Origin: Solimonas terrae | Lineage (GTDB): Bacteria; Pseudomonadota; Gammaproteobacteria; Nevskiales; Nevskiaceae | NCBI RefSeq assembly: GCF_011067135.1 | Contig: NZ_JAAMOW010000003.1 | Coordinates: 310,001 to 374,000, forward strand | Length of the DNA stretch: 64,000 nt | Direction: 5' to 3' | Part shown: positions 18,372-28,181 of the stretch, one piece after another | Position numbering within the stretch: position 1 is the stretch's first letter | Layout of the letters: the number at the start of each line of letters is the position of its first letter | Program-made: the position numbers and the translations under genes | The notes under the pieces: model-generated | What the model saw: the letters and a program-made list of their open reading frames with translations, nothing else | The model's database searches: none | Told to the model about the DNA's origin: nothing

Positions 18372-19201
18372 GCGGGCTCGATCGCATTGGCCGGCTTCAT
18401 GTGCTCGAGGATCTCGGCGACGCGATCGCCCAGAAACTTGTTCGCGGACTTCTCCAGCGCGCGTGACACTTCGGCATCGACCGCCATGTTGGCGAGCGGC
18501 CGCAGCCGCCAGATCAGGTCGGCGAGTTTCGGCACATCCTCGGCAGGCGGCAGCCGACCGTCATAACGATCGAGCAGGCGCACGACCATCTGCACGATCT
18601 CGTCGGCCACGCGTTCGACGTTGAGGCGCAGGTGCTCGACCAGCATCAGCATGTCGTCGAGCGGCATGCCGGCCTTGGTCAGCTCGGCGCCGGCGACCAG
18701 GATCTTCGGATTCGGCGCGCGGAAACGCAGACCTTCCGGCACCAGCAGGCCGAGCTTGAGCACGCGATTCAGTGTCGCCGGCGCGAAAGCGCTGATGCCG
18801 TACATCTTCAGCAGTTCCGGCATCGTGAACAGCCGCGGCGTTTCGTTCGACCAGGGGCTGCTGATCGCGCGCTCGAGACCGATGATGTCGTGCAGCTGCT
18901 GGCCCTTGTCGAGGCCGTCGAACAATTCGCCGATGTTGGCGATCGTGTAGCCACGCGACAGCAGCTGGTTGACGAGCTCGAGCCGGCGCCGGTGTTCCCC
19001 GGTGTAGATGCCGACCCGGCCGCGTCGTTCCGGCGGATTCAGCAGGCCGCGATCCTGATACGCGCGCACGTTGCGCACCGTGGTGCCGGCGACACGCGCG
19101 AGTTCGTCGATCGTGTATTCGTCGCTTGCGTTCGCGTCGTCGTTGGCCGGCCCGGCCTTGTCGGCCGGTGCGTTTTCGGAAGAAGCCATGGCGCGGATCA
19201 T
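18362..19201 (-). CDS. MerR-family transcriptional regulator with long C-terminal domain
   Basis: A 279-residue regulator. After a non-conserved N-terminus rich in Ala/Asp/Asn comes a MerR winged helix (about 36–105: YTIDELARVAGTTVRNVRAY, then GYTIANIGEL), then about 170 residues of helical effector domain without metal-binding cysteines, so a metal sensor is unlikely. The start at the ATG complementary to 19199–19201 is favoured by a GGAGG seven bases upstream. It lies 31 bp after the PF10118 gene and is probably cotranscribed with it, acting at the palindrome over the operon promoter (20131–20150). Confidence 0.85.
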   Translation of the reverse strand: MIRAMASSENAPADKAGPANDDANASDEYTIDELARVAGTTVRNVRAYQDRGLLNPPERRGRVGIYTGEHRRRLELVNQLLSRGYTIANIGELFDGLDKGQQLHDIIGLERAISSPWSNETPRLFTMPELLKMYGISAFAPATLNRVLKLGLLVPEGLRFRAPNPKILVAGAELTKAGMPLDDMLMLVEHLRLNVERVADEIVQMVVRLLDRYDGRLPPAEDVPKLADLIWRLRPLANMAVDAEVSRALEKSANKFLGDRVAEILEHMKPANAIEPAKR

Positions 19202-19232
19202 AAAGGAGCCTCCGCGCCAATGGCGGATCGCA

Positions 19233-20114
19233 TCAGGCGGCGCGGGCGAGCGCGCCCGCATCCAGATCGCGCAGCAGCGGTTCGATGCCGCCGAGATATT
19301 CGCGATTGTCGTGCTGCCAGGGGTGGAAGCCCGGCTTGAAGTAGTCGAACCATTCGCCAGTGGCACGCCGCAAGGGGCCCGGATTGACGAACAGGAAGCG
19401 CAGCGTGCGGCGCCAGCCGCCGCGCTCGGCGCGGGCGCCGGCATCGGCGCGCGTCAGCTGCCACATGAAGATCGTGACCAGCGGCCAGAACACGAGGCTG
19501 GCGGTGATCAGGCCGATGCAGCGCTGCAGATAGCGCAGGGGATTGCGACCCATGACGGTCGCCCAGACGTCGTACGCCACGGCCTTGTGCTCGGTCTCCT
19601 CCAGCGCATGCCAGCGCCACAGCCGCGCGAAATGTGGTTCGGCCTCGCCGACGACGCGTGAGTCCTGCAGCAGGCTGTTGGCCATGATCGCCGTCAGATG
19701 TTCGAGCGCGATCGTGACCGACAGTTGCGACGATTTCGGCAGTACGCGCTTCATGAACTCGGTGAACCTGAATACGAAGCGTTGCAGCCGCGCGCCCGGC
19801 AGGCCGGCTTCGTCGAGCATCGCATTGCATTCGGTGTGTTCGCGGCCGTGCATCGCTTCCTGGCCGATGAACGCCGTCACGGCCTGTTGCAGTTGCGGTT
19901 CGGCGATCTGCGCGCGGTAGTGACGCACGGCGTGAATGAAGAAGCGCTCACCGTCCGGGAAGAACAGCGACAGCGCATTGAAGAAGTGGCTGACGTGGCG
20001 ACCCTGGTCATGCCAGTCCCCGACGCGAGCGGCCGGCAGGCTGAAATGCAGATCGCGGCGGGTCGGCATGACCGGCTCGTGTTCGCCGGCACTTGAAGGG
20101 GTCTGGCTCGTCAT
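19233..20114 (-). CDS. Predicted metal-dependent hydrolase (PF10118-type)
   Basis: A 293-residue protein of the 'predicted metal-dependent hydrolase' family. Conserved acidic/His motifs are GQEAMHGREH (about 85–95), ALEHLTA (about 140) and ALEETEHKAVAYD (about 175–187). These give ExxH pairs like those of ferritin-like diiron proteins. Hydrophobic segments near 200–225 suggest membrane association. It starts at the ATG complementary to 20112–20114, with GGAG six bases upstream. It is the first gene of a two-gene operon with the MerR-type regulator. The biochemical function is unknown. Confidence 0.8.
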   Translation of the reverse strand: MTSQTPSSAGEHEPVMPTRRDLHFSLPAARVGDWHDQGRHVSHFFNALSLFFPDGERFFIHAVRHYRAQIAEPQLQQAVTAFIGQEAMHGREHTECNAMLDEAGLPGARLQRFVFRFTEFMKRVLPKSSQLSVTIALEHLTAIMANSLLQDSRVVGEAEPHFARLWRWHALEETEHKAVAYDVWATVMGRNPLRYLQRCIGLITASLVFWPLVTIFMWQLTRADAGARAERGGWRRTLRFLFVNPGPLRRATGEWFDYFKPGFHPWQHDNREYLGGIEPLLRDLDAGALARAA

Positions 20115-20130
20115 TTCTCACTCCGTCAAT

Positions 20131-20171
20131 GTTACATTTATGAATGTAACTATCTTGACTGAGCTGATCAA
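20131..20171 (-). promoter_or_regulatory. Promoter with overlapping palindromic operator (PF10118–MerR operon)
   Basis: On the minus strand a -35 TTGATC (20166–20171) and a -10 TACATT (20143–20148) are 17 bp apart. The -10 lies inside a perfect palindrome with arms GTTACATT / AATGTAAC and a 4-bp centre (20131–20150), 16 bp from the start codon. The overlap suggests repression, most simply by the MerR-type protein of the same operon. Confidence 0.6.
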
Positions 20172-20255
20172 CTGGCCGCACCGCCCGAGCCCGCTGGCGT
20201 TCTGGCCCGCGCTGTCGAAACGGCATCGGGAGACGCTTTCAGGTCAATGAAATGA

Positions 20256-22801
<2,546 letters not shown>

Positions 22802-22805
<4 letters not shown>

Positions 22806-23236
22806 GCCGCGTCTCCGGACAGGGCCTGCAGGATCGGGCAGGCCTGCAACGGGCCGTGACCGGGGCAGGCCTCGATCAGCTGGTACAGACCGTCGCGCAC
22901 GCGCCGCAGTTCGGCGAGCTTGTGATCGACGACCGCGAGCTTGGCCTCGGCCGCCTGCTTCACCGCGCGCACCCCGCGTTTGCCGGCGTCCCCGCGCAGG
23001 CCGCTCAGCTGCAGCAGTTCGGCGATCTCGGTCAGCGTGAAACCGAGTTCCTTGGCGCGGCGGATGAAGCGCAGGCGCTGCACGCTGTCGGCCGGATAAT
23101 CGCGATAACCGGACGCGCGGCGCGGCGGCGCCGGCAGCAGGCCGGCGCGTTCGTAATAGCGCACGGTGTCGATGCCGACGCCGGCGCGCTCGGCGAGCCG
23201 GCTGATGGTCAGGCTGGCGCTGGCGGATAGCGTCAT
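22802..23236 (-). CDS. CueR-like MerR-family copper-responsive regulator
   Basis: A 144-residue metal-sensing MerR protein. The N-terminal winged helix ([20 protein letters not shown]) is followed by a long dimerisation helix and a C-terminal metal loop with two cysteines in [12 protein letters not shown] (C-x8-C). This resembles the monovalent Cu/Ag-sensing loop of CueR. The start at the ATG complementary to 23234–23236 is chosen because GAGGAA lies just upstream. A longer frame's next ATG falls in the -10 region of the operon's own promoter. It is coupled to copA and probably activates both genes from the dyad at 23265–23296. Confidence 0.88.
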
Positions 23237-23264
23237 CGGGCGTTCCTCATTCTCAAGTCGCGCC

Positions 23265-23296
23265 ATGCTAAACCCTGGACCAAGGCCCAGAGTCAA
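23265..23296 (-). promoter_or_regulatory. MerR-type promoter/operator of the cueR–copA pair
   Basis: On the minus strand TTGACT (23291–23296) and TAGCAT (23265–23270) are separated by 20 bp, the overlong spacing typical of MerR-activated promoters. The spacer holds a near-perfect dyad (ACTCTGG and CCAGGGT, one mismatch). The TGA stop of the upstream multicopper oxidase gene is part of the -35 hexamer, so this promoter is internal to the copper operon. Confidence 0.75.
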
Positions 23297-24645
23297 GCCT
23301 TTGGCCGGCGCAGCGGCGTGCCGAAGCCGGGATCGTTCGATACGCGCCGCGCGAGTTCGCGGCCTGGGGGCCGGTACCAGCCAGGATCGCGCCCGTCACC
23401 GGGCAGTTCGTCGCGCACTTTCAGCACGGTGAACATGCCGCCCATCTCGATCGCGCCGTGCGGCCCCTGACCGGTCATCATCGGCAGGGTGTTGCCGGGC
23501 CCCGCCATCATGCCCATCGCCAGATGCGCGCTGTGCTCCGACATGCCGTTGCCGCCCATCGCCATGTAGCCGGGCAGCAACTGGCGCACGTCGTCGGCGA
23601 CTCCGCGTGTGTCGACACCGAGCGGGTTGGCGATGCCATGGCCCATCGCGTTCATCGTGTGGTGCGACATGTGGCAGTGGAACGCCCAGTCGCCGGCCGC
23701 CGCGACGAACTCGATGTCGCGCGTCTGGCCGACGCCGACGATCTCCGTGACTTCCGGGCGCCACAGCGCATGCGGCCAGCGGCCGCCGTCGGAGCCGGTG
23801 ACCAGGAAGCGGTGGCCGTGCAGGTGGATCGGGTGATTCCACATCGACAGATTGCCGAGGCGTATGCGTACGCGCTCGCCACTGCGCGCGAGCAGCGGTG
23901 CGGTTGCCGGATACACCTTGCTGTTGAAGGTCCACAGATCGAAGTCGCTCATGATCGACGGATCGGGGCGCGACGTGCCGGGATGCAGCGCCCAGTTGTG
24001 CAGCAGGATCGCGTAGTCGCGATCGACCGGCACCGCCTCGCCGTCGCGCGGGTGAATGACGAACAGGCCCATCATGCCGAGCGCCATCTGCGTCATCTCG
24101 TCGGCATGCGGGTGATACAGCTGCGTGCCGTGCTGGCGCAAGGTGAATTCGTAGACGTAGGTTTCGCCGGGGGCGATGCCCGGCTGGTTGAGGCCGCTGA
24201 CGCCGTCCATGCCGCTCGGCAGCAGGATGCCGTGCCAGTGCACCGACGTTGCCTCCGGCAGATGGTTGGTGACGTAGATGCGCACGCGATCGCCTTCGAC
24301 CGCTTCGATCGTCGGGCCCGGCGTGCCGCCGTTGTAGCCCCAGCATCTGGCAACACAGCCCGGGGCGAATTCGTGCTCGATTTCCTCGGCGACCAGATGG
24401 AACTCCTTGACGCCGTCGTTGATCCGGAACGGCAGCGTCCAGCCGTTCGGCGTGTGCACCGGCCGGTAGCGCGCGCCGCCCAGGGCCGGCGCCGGCGACG
24501 GCTCCGGCGTGGCGGCTGGCGGCATCGACATGCCCGGCATGTCGTGCATCTCGTGCTGCGCGCGGGCGCGGCCGATCAGGCCGGCGCCGAGCCCGGCGGC
24601 GCCGAGTGCGGACAGCAGATGACGGCGGTTCAGATCAGTGCTCAT
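23293..24645 (-). CDS. Tat-exported multicopper oxidase (copper resistance)
   Basis: A 450-residue periplasmic multicopper oxidase, likely oxidising Cu(I) to Cu(II). The Tat signal has the twin arginine in NRRHLLSAL and an Ala-x-Ala end (residues 1–30). A Met/His-rich stretch follows. All four copper-binding motifs are present: HWHG, HPH, HPIHLHGH and HCHMSHHTMNAM. The last carries the type-1 ligands with the axial Met ten residues after Cys. A methionine-rich loop (MAMGGNGM, MGMMAGPG, MMTGQG) near 375–415 resembles the copper-binding insert of CueO. The gene overlaps the TolC-type gene by 11 bp and ends in the promoter of the regulator gene. Confidence 0.92.
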   Translation of the reverse strand: MSTDLNRRHLLSALGAAGLGAGLIGRARAQHEMHDMPGMSMPPAATPEPSPAPALGGARYRPVHTPNGWTLPFRINDGVKEFHLVAEEIEHEFAPGCVARCWGYNGGTPGPTIEAVEGDRVRIYVTNHLPEATSVHWHGILLPSGMDGVSGLNQPGIAPGETYVYEFTLRQHGTQLYHPHADEMTQMALGMMGLFVIHPRDGEAVPVDRDYAILLHNWALHPGTSRPDPSIMSDFDLWTFNSKVYPATAPLLARSGERVRIRLGNLSMWNHPIHLHGHRFLVTGSDGGRWPHALWRPEVTEIVGVGQTRDIEFVAAAGDWAFHCHMSHHTMNAMGHGIANPLGVDTRGVADDVRQLLPGYMAMGGNGMSEHSAHLAMGMMAGPGNTLPMMTGQGPHGAIEMGGMFTVLKVRDELPGDGRDPGWYRPPGRELARRVSNDPGFGTPLRRPKA

Positions 24646-26134
24646 GAGCAGTCTCCGGCGTGGCGGATGCGGGATCGGGGATGCAGTCGGCCGTTGCCGG
24701 CATCGGCATGTCCATCGGCATGTCGGGCATCGCCGCCATGCCGCAGTCGCCGGCAGTCGGCGCCGGTACGGGCAGGGGCACGGCGGCTTCGCTTGCGGGT
24801 GTGCTCGGCAGGCGCCTGCCAACGGCTTGTGCCAGGCCAGCGCGCGCCACCCAGTAGTCGCGCAGGGCGTCGATGTAGCCGGTGTACGCGGCGTCGGCCT
24901 GCTGGCGCGTCGCCAGCAGATCGAAGACGTCCACCAGCATGTAGTTGAACGCGCGCTGCGTCTGCTCGACGACGTCCTCGCGGGCGGGAATCAGCTGCGT
25001 GCGGTAACGCTCGACGCGTTGGCGTGCGTCGCGTACGCGTGCGTCGGCGGCTCTCACCTCGTGGATCACGTCGAGTTCGCGCGCCCGGACTTCGGCCTCG
25101 GCGATCTGCAACTCCGCCGCGCCGCGCGCGGCGCGGCCGCGTCCCCAGTCGAACAACGGCAGCGCGATGCGGGCGCTCGGTCCGCCATGCACGCTGCCGT
25201 CGTAATCGCGCTCGCGCTCGGCGCCGACCTCGATGTCGCCGAGCCATCGGCTGCGACGCGTCAGTCCGTAGCGTTGCGCGACCGCGTCGGCATGCCGGCG
25301 CGCGGCCGCGAGATCGAGACGTGTCGCCATCGCCAGTTTCAGCAGGTCGTCCACGGAATCCTCGGCGGCCGCCGGCAGGGCCAGCGGTTCGGCCAGGCGC
25401 CATCGATCGTCGTCGTCTGCGCCCAGGCCCAGCAGGCGGCTGAAATCGGCACGCGCCAGTTGCCGTTCGAGGCCGGCGGCGTCGGCGGCGAGTGCCGCCT
25501 GGGTCGCGGCGGCCTGCTCCAGCGCGAGATCGCGCGGCGCGAGATTGCCGGCGGCGGCATAGCGCTGCGCCAACGCCGCCGCGGTCTGCGCCGCCTGCGC
25601 CAGTTTCGCCTGCAGCTGCGCCTGCTGTTCGGCGGCCGCCACACGCCGGTAGGCGGCTTCGACCTCGGCCGCCAGCGCCAGCGCCGCATTGCCGACCGTC
25701 AGCCTGGCACTGTCGAACTGCGCAGCGGCGATCCGCGTGCGGGCATGCAGAAACAGCAGATCGGTGAAGTTGACGGCGATGCCGAGCGTGAGCTGCGTAT
25801 GCGGCTCGCCGCCGGCCGACAGCGACGTGGCCGACAGCAGCGGATTGGCGAGTCGGCCGGCTTCGTAGACGTCGGCGGCGGCAATCCCGAGCTGCGCGGT
25901 GGTGGCGCGCAGCTCGGGATTGTCGAGCAGCGCGAGCTGGATCGCACGGTCCAGGGACAGAGGTTCGGCCAGCCACGATGGTGCGGGGTCGCGGCGCGCC
26001 TCCGGCAGGTTCAGGCCGCGGTCGGCGAGCTGCTGCTCGACGTCGTGGCGGCCGAGATCGGCGGGCAGACTGCTGCATCCGGCGAGCAGCACGGACAGGC
26101 ACAGCGTCGCCGCGATCGGACGATGGGAAAACAT
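24635..26134 (-). CDS. TolC-family outer-membrane lipoprotein (CusC-like)
   Basis: A 499-residue outer-membrane channel protein. The signal peptide ends in lipobox LAGC (Cys at about 20), followed by two repeated outer-membrane-efflux halves with long heptad-rich helices. The C-terminal 35 residues carry an unusual Met/Asp/Cys tail (MPDMPMDMPMP) ending His-Glu-His, a plausible copper ligand set. CusC-type channels normally work with CusB and CusA, but neither is encoded here. It overlaps the multicopper oxidase and lies 54 bp after the small His-rich gene. Its exporter partner may be encoded elsewhere. Confidence 0.85.
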   Translation of the reverse strand: MFSHRPIAATLCLSVLLAGCSSLPADLGRHDVEQQLADRGLNLPEARRDPAPSWLAEPLSLDRAIQLALLDNPELRATTAQLGIAAADVYEAGRLANPLLSATSLSAGGEPHTQLTLGIAVNFTDLLFLHARTRIAAAQFDSARLTVGNAALALAAEVEAAYRRVAAAEQQAQLQAKLAQAAQTAAALAQRYAAAGNLAPRDLALEQAAATQAALAADAAGLERQLARADFSRLLGLGADDDDRWRLAEPLALPAAAEDSVDDLLKLAMATRLDLAAARRHADAVAQRYGLTRRSRWLGDIEVGAERERDYDGSVHGGPSARIALPLFDWGRGRAARGAAELQIAEAEVRARELDVIHEVRAADARVRDARQRVERYRTQLIPAREDVVEQTQRAFNYMLVDVFDLLATRQQADAAYTGYIDALRDYWVARAGLAQAVGRRLPSTPASEAAVPLPVPAPTAGDCGMAAMPDMPMDMPMPATADCIPDPASATPETAHEH

Positions 26135-26188
26135 GAGGAACTCCGGGAACGGTCACGGAACCGGTACACGCGGCGCGCGTGCCGGGCT

Positions 26189-26569
26189 TCAGGCGAAGCG
26201 TGTGCGTTTTGGAGGTCGCAAAAGATCGAAGCCCGGCGGCGGCCGTGGTGCGGCGATGCGGCGCGCGGCCGGCGTCTCGACACGGCCGAGGCCGGGATCG
26301 AAACCGTTGCCCGGGACCGAGAGCGTCGCGATGCCGGCGCACTGTGCGCCGCAGAGCGCGCCGCAGTGGCACTGGCGGTCGGTTGCCGAATGATGCGCCC
26401 CGTGCGGCGTCGCCATCGCCATGCCGGCGTGGTGGTGATGTACCGGCGTCGCCGGCATCGACGCCGGCTGGCGATGCGACGCGCAGCCGCTGGCGATCGC
26501 ATTGGCATAGCCGTTCAGCGGCAGCAGCACGATCAGCAGCCAGAGCACCAGGGCGGATGCGGATTTCAC
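26189..26569 (-). CDS. Small His/Met-rich secreted copper-associated protein (CopL/DUF2946-like)
   Basis: A 126-residue exported protein beginning at GTG (complement of 26567–26569). It has a signal peptide (about 1–23), a His/Met-rich central part (VHHHHAGMAMATPHGAHH), a Cys-rich patch (CHCGALCGAQC) and a basic/Pro C-terminal tail (PPPGFDLLRPPK) seen in small proteins that precede copper-resistance genes. It is first in the copper operon, 54 bp ahead of the TolC-type gene. A role as periplasmic copper chaperone or leader-type regulator is inferred from composition and position. Confidence 0.65.
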   Translation of the reverse strand: MKSASALVLWLLIVLLPLNGYANAIASGCASHRQPASMPATPVHHHHAGMAMATPHGAHHSATDRQCHCGALCGAQCAGIATLSVPGNGFDPGLGRVETPAARRIAAPRPPPGFDLLRPPKRTRFA

Positions 26570-26634
26570 GGCCGCAGTATCACGACGCGCCGGGCCGGCG
26601 ACAAGCTGGAGTCAGGTCCGGACTTGCGCGGCGT

Positions 26635-27195
26635 TCAATTGCGCGACGGGCAGGTGGCAAGGTGATCGTTGACGACACCGACCGCCTGCAGATAGGCGTA
26701 GACGATGGTGCTGCCGACGAACTTGAAGCCGCGCTTGAGCAGGTCCTTGCTGATGCGATCGGACAGCTCGGTCTTCGCCGGCACATCGCCCGTGCCGCGC
26801 ACATTGTTGATCAGCGGCGTGCCGCCGACGCAGCCCCAGAGGTAGGCGTCGAAGCTGCCGAATTCCTTCTGCACTTTCAAAAAGGCCTGGGCGTTGATGC
26901 GTGCCGACCGGATCTTCAGCCGATTGCGGACGATGCCGGGATCAAGCATCAGCTTTTCGAGCTTCGCGTCGGTGAAGCGCGCGACCTTTTGCGGATCGAA
27001 GTCCGCGAACGCCTTGCGATAGCCGTCGCGCTTTTCGAGGATGGTCCGCCACGACAGGCCGGCCTGCGCGCCTTCGAGGATCAGGAACTCGAACAGCACG
27101 CGGTCGTCGTGCTGCGGCTTGCCCCATTCCTCGTCGTGATAGCGGATGTACTCGGGTGTCGAAAGGCACCAGCTGCAGCGTTTTTCGGCAGGCAT
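26635..27195 (-). CDS. tag: DNA-3-methyladenine glycosylase I
   Basis: A 186-residue base-excision-repair glycosylase removing 3-methyladenine from DNA. It keeps the Tag signature: Cys-x2-Cys near the N-terminus (KRCSWC), YHDEEWG, the QAGLSW helix, and the C-terminal GFKFVGSTI…VNDHL…C segment containing the second pair of structural zinc ligands. The length matches E. coli Tag (187). It is a monocistronic gene divergent from the SRPBCC gene. Confidence 0.93.
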   Translation of the reverse strand: MPAEKRCSWCLSTPEYIRYHDEEWGKPQHDDRVLFEFLILEGAQAGLSWRTILEKRDGYRKAFADFDPQKVARFTDAKLEKLMLDPGIVRNRLKIRSARINAQAFLKVQKEFGSFDAYLWGCVGGTPLINNVRGTGDVPAKTELSDRISKDLLKRGFKFVGSTIVYAYLQAVGVVNDHLATCPSRN

Positions 27196-27327
27196 GCGGA
27201 TCGCGATCGTCGGACGGAAACCGCATCGTCGTCGCTTTGCGCGTCCGGCGCCAGTCCGTCAAAGAGCAACCACATGGTTGCATGATGAGGTCGGCTCGGC
27301 CCAGAATCAGCCACGAGGAGCTTGTTC

Positions 27328-27816
27328 ATGAGCATGGATCAGATCGAAAAGAAGGTGGTCCTGAAGGCGCCGCGCGAACGCGTCTGGCGCGCGGTCAGCG
27401 AGGCCGATTCGTTCGGCCGCTGGTTCGGCGTCGACTTCGACGGGCCGTTCGTCGCCGGTCGGAAGCTGAGCGGCCGGATCGTGCCGACCACGGTCGATGC
27501 CGAGGTCGCGAAGCTGCAGGCACCGCATGCCGGCACGCCGTTCGCGTTCGTCGTCGACGCGATCGAGCCGATGGATCGTTTCGCGTTCCGCTGGCATCCG
27601 TTCGCGATCGATCCGGCGGTCGATTACTCGCTGGAGGCGATGACGCTCGTCGAATTCCTGCTCGAGGACGCGGAGGGTGGCGTGCTGCTGACGATTCGCG
27701 AATCGGGCTTCGAGCGCATTCCGCTTGCGCGCCGCGCCGCGGCGTTTGCCGCCAACGACGGCGGCTGGACGCACCAGACCCGGCTGGTCGCCAAGTATCT
27801 CGCGCTGCCGGCGTGA
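27328..27816 (+). CDS. SRPBCC (Aha1-type) domain protein
   Basis: A 162-residue START/SRPBCC-fold protein of the Aha1/AHSA1 branch (KKVVLKAPRERVWRAVS start; WHPF; ESGFERIP), a hydrophobic-ligand-binding fold without a known reaction here. ATG 27328 has GAGGAG seven bases upstream; a TTG at 27322 is less likely. The stop overlaps the GTG start of an ArsR-type regulator, giving the common SRPBCC–ArsR pair. Confidence 0.85.
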   Translation: MSMDQIEKKVVLKAPRERVWRAVSEADSFGRWFGVDFDGPFVAGRKLSGRIVPTTVDAEVAKLQAPHAGTPFAFVVDAIEPMDRFAFRWHPFAIDPAVDYSLEAMTLVEFLLEDAEGGVLLTIRESGFERIPLARRAAAFAANDGGWTHQTRLVAKYLALPA

Positions 27817-28157
27817 AACGCGCAACGGCGCTCAGGGCGGCCGATACCGCACGCGCATTCTCGGCGCTTGGTGATGCGACGCGCCTGCGTATCGTCGGCC
27901 GGCTTGCTGACGGCGGCCCCCTGTCGATCGTGCGCCTGGCCCAGGGTGGTGCGATCTCGCGGCAGGCCGTCACCAAGCATCTGCGCGCGCTGGAACACGC
28001 CGGCCTGGTGCGCAGCCGGCGCGCCGGCCGCGAGCGGCTGTGGCAGCTGGAGGGACAGCGGCTCGCGGACGCGCGCCGCTACCTCGATCAGATCTCGGCG
28101 CAGTGGGACGCCGCGATCGCGCGCCTGCGCGCGTTCGTCGAGGACGCGCCGGCCTGA
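27813..28157 (+). CDS. ArsR-family HTH regulator
   Basis: A 114-residue winged-helix regulator (FSALGDATRLRIVGRL, then RQAVTKHLRALEHAGLV). It lacks the metal-binding Cys motif of ArsR/SmtB sensors. It starts at GTG 27813, overlapping the SRPBCC stop by four bases. Such regulator/SRPBCC pairs usually act as autoregulated units. A shorter start would remove the conserved first helix. Confidence 0.85.
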   Translation: MKRATALRAADTARAFSALGDATRLRIVGRLADGGPLSIVRLAQGGAISRQAVTKHLRALEHAGLVRSRRAGRERLWQLEGQRLADARRYLDQISAQWDAAIARLRAFVEDAPA

Positions 28158-28181
28158 TCTGCCGCGGAACAGCGCGCGATT

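Noticed and set aside
23237-23296. Longer start for the CueR-like regulator (20 extra residues, or the internal ATG at 23266)
   Set aside because: These starts lie within or upstream of the promoter's -10 box, before the expected transcription start.
26570-26634. A second MerR-type operator upstream of the small His-rich copper gene
   Set aside because: A partial match to the dyad at 23265 (CTGACT…TTG) is present, but the only -10-like hexamer downstream is far beyond 20 bp, so it is not supported.
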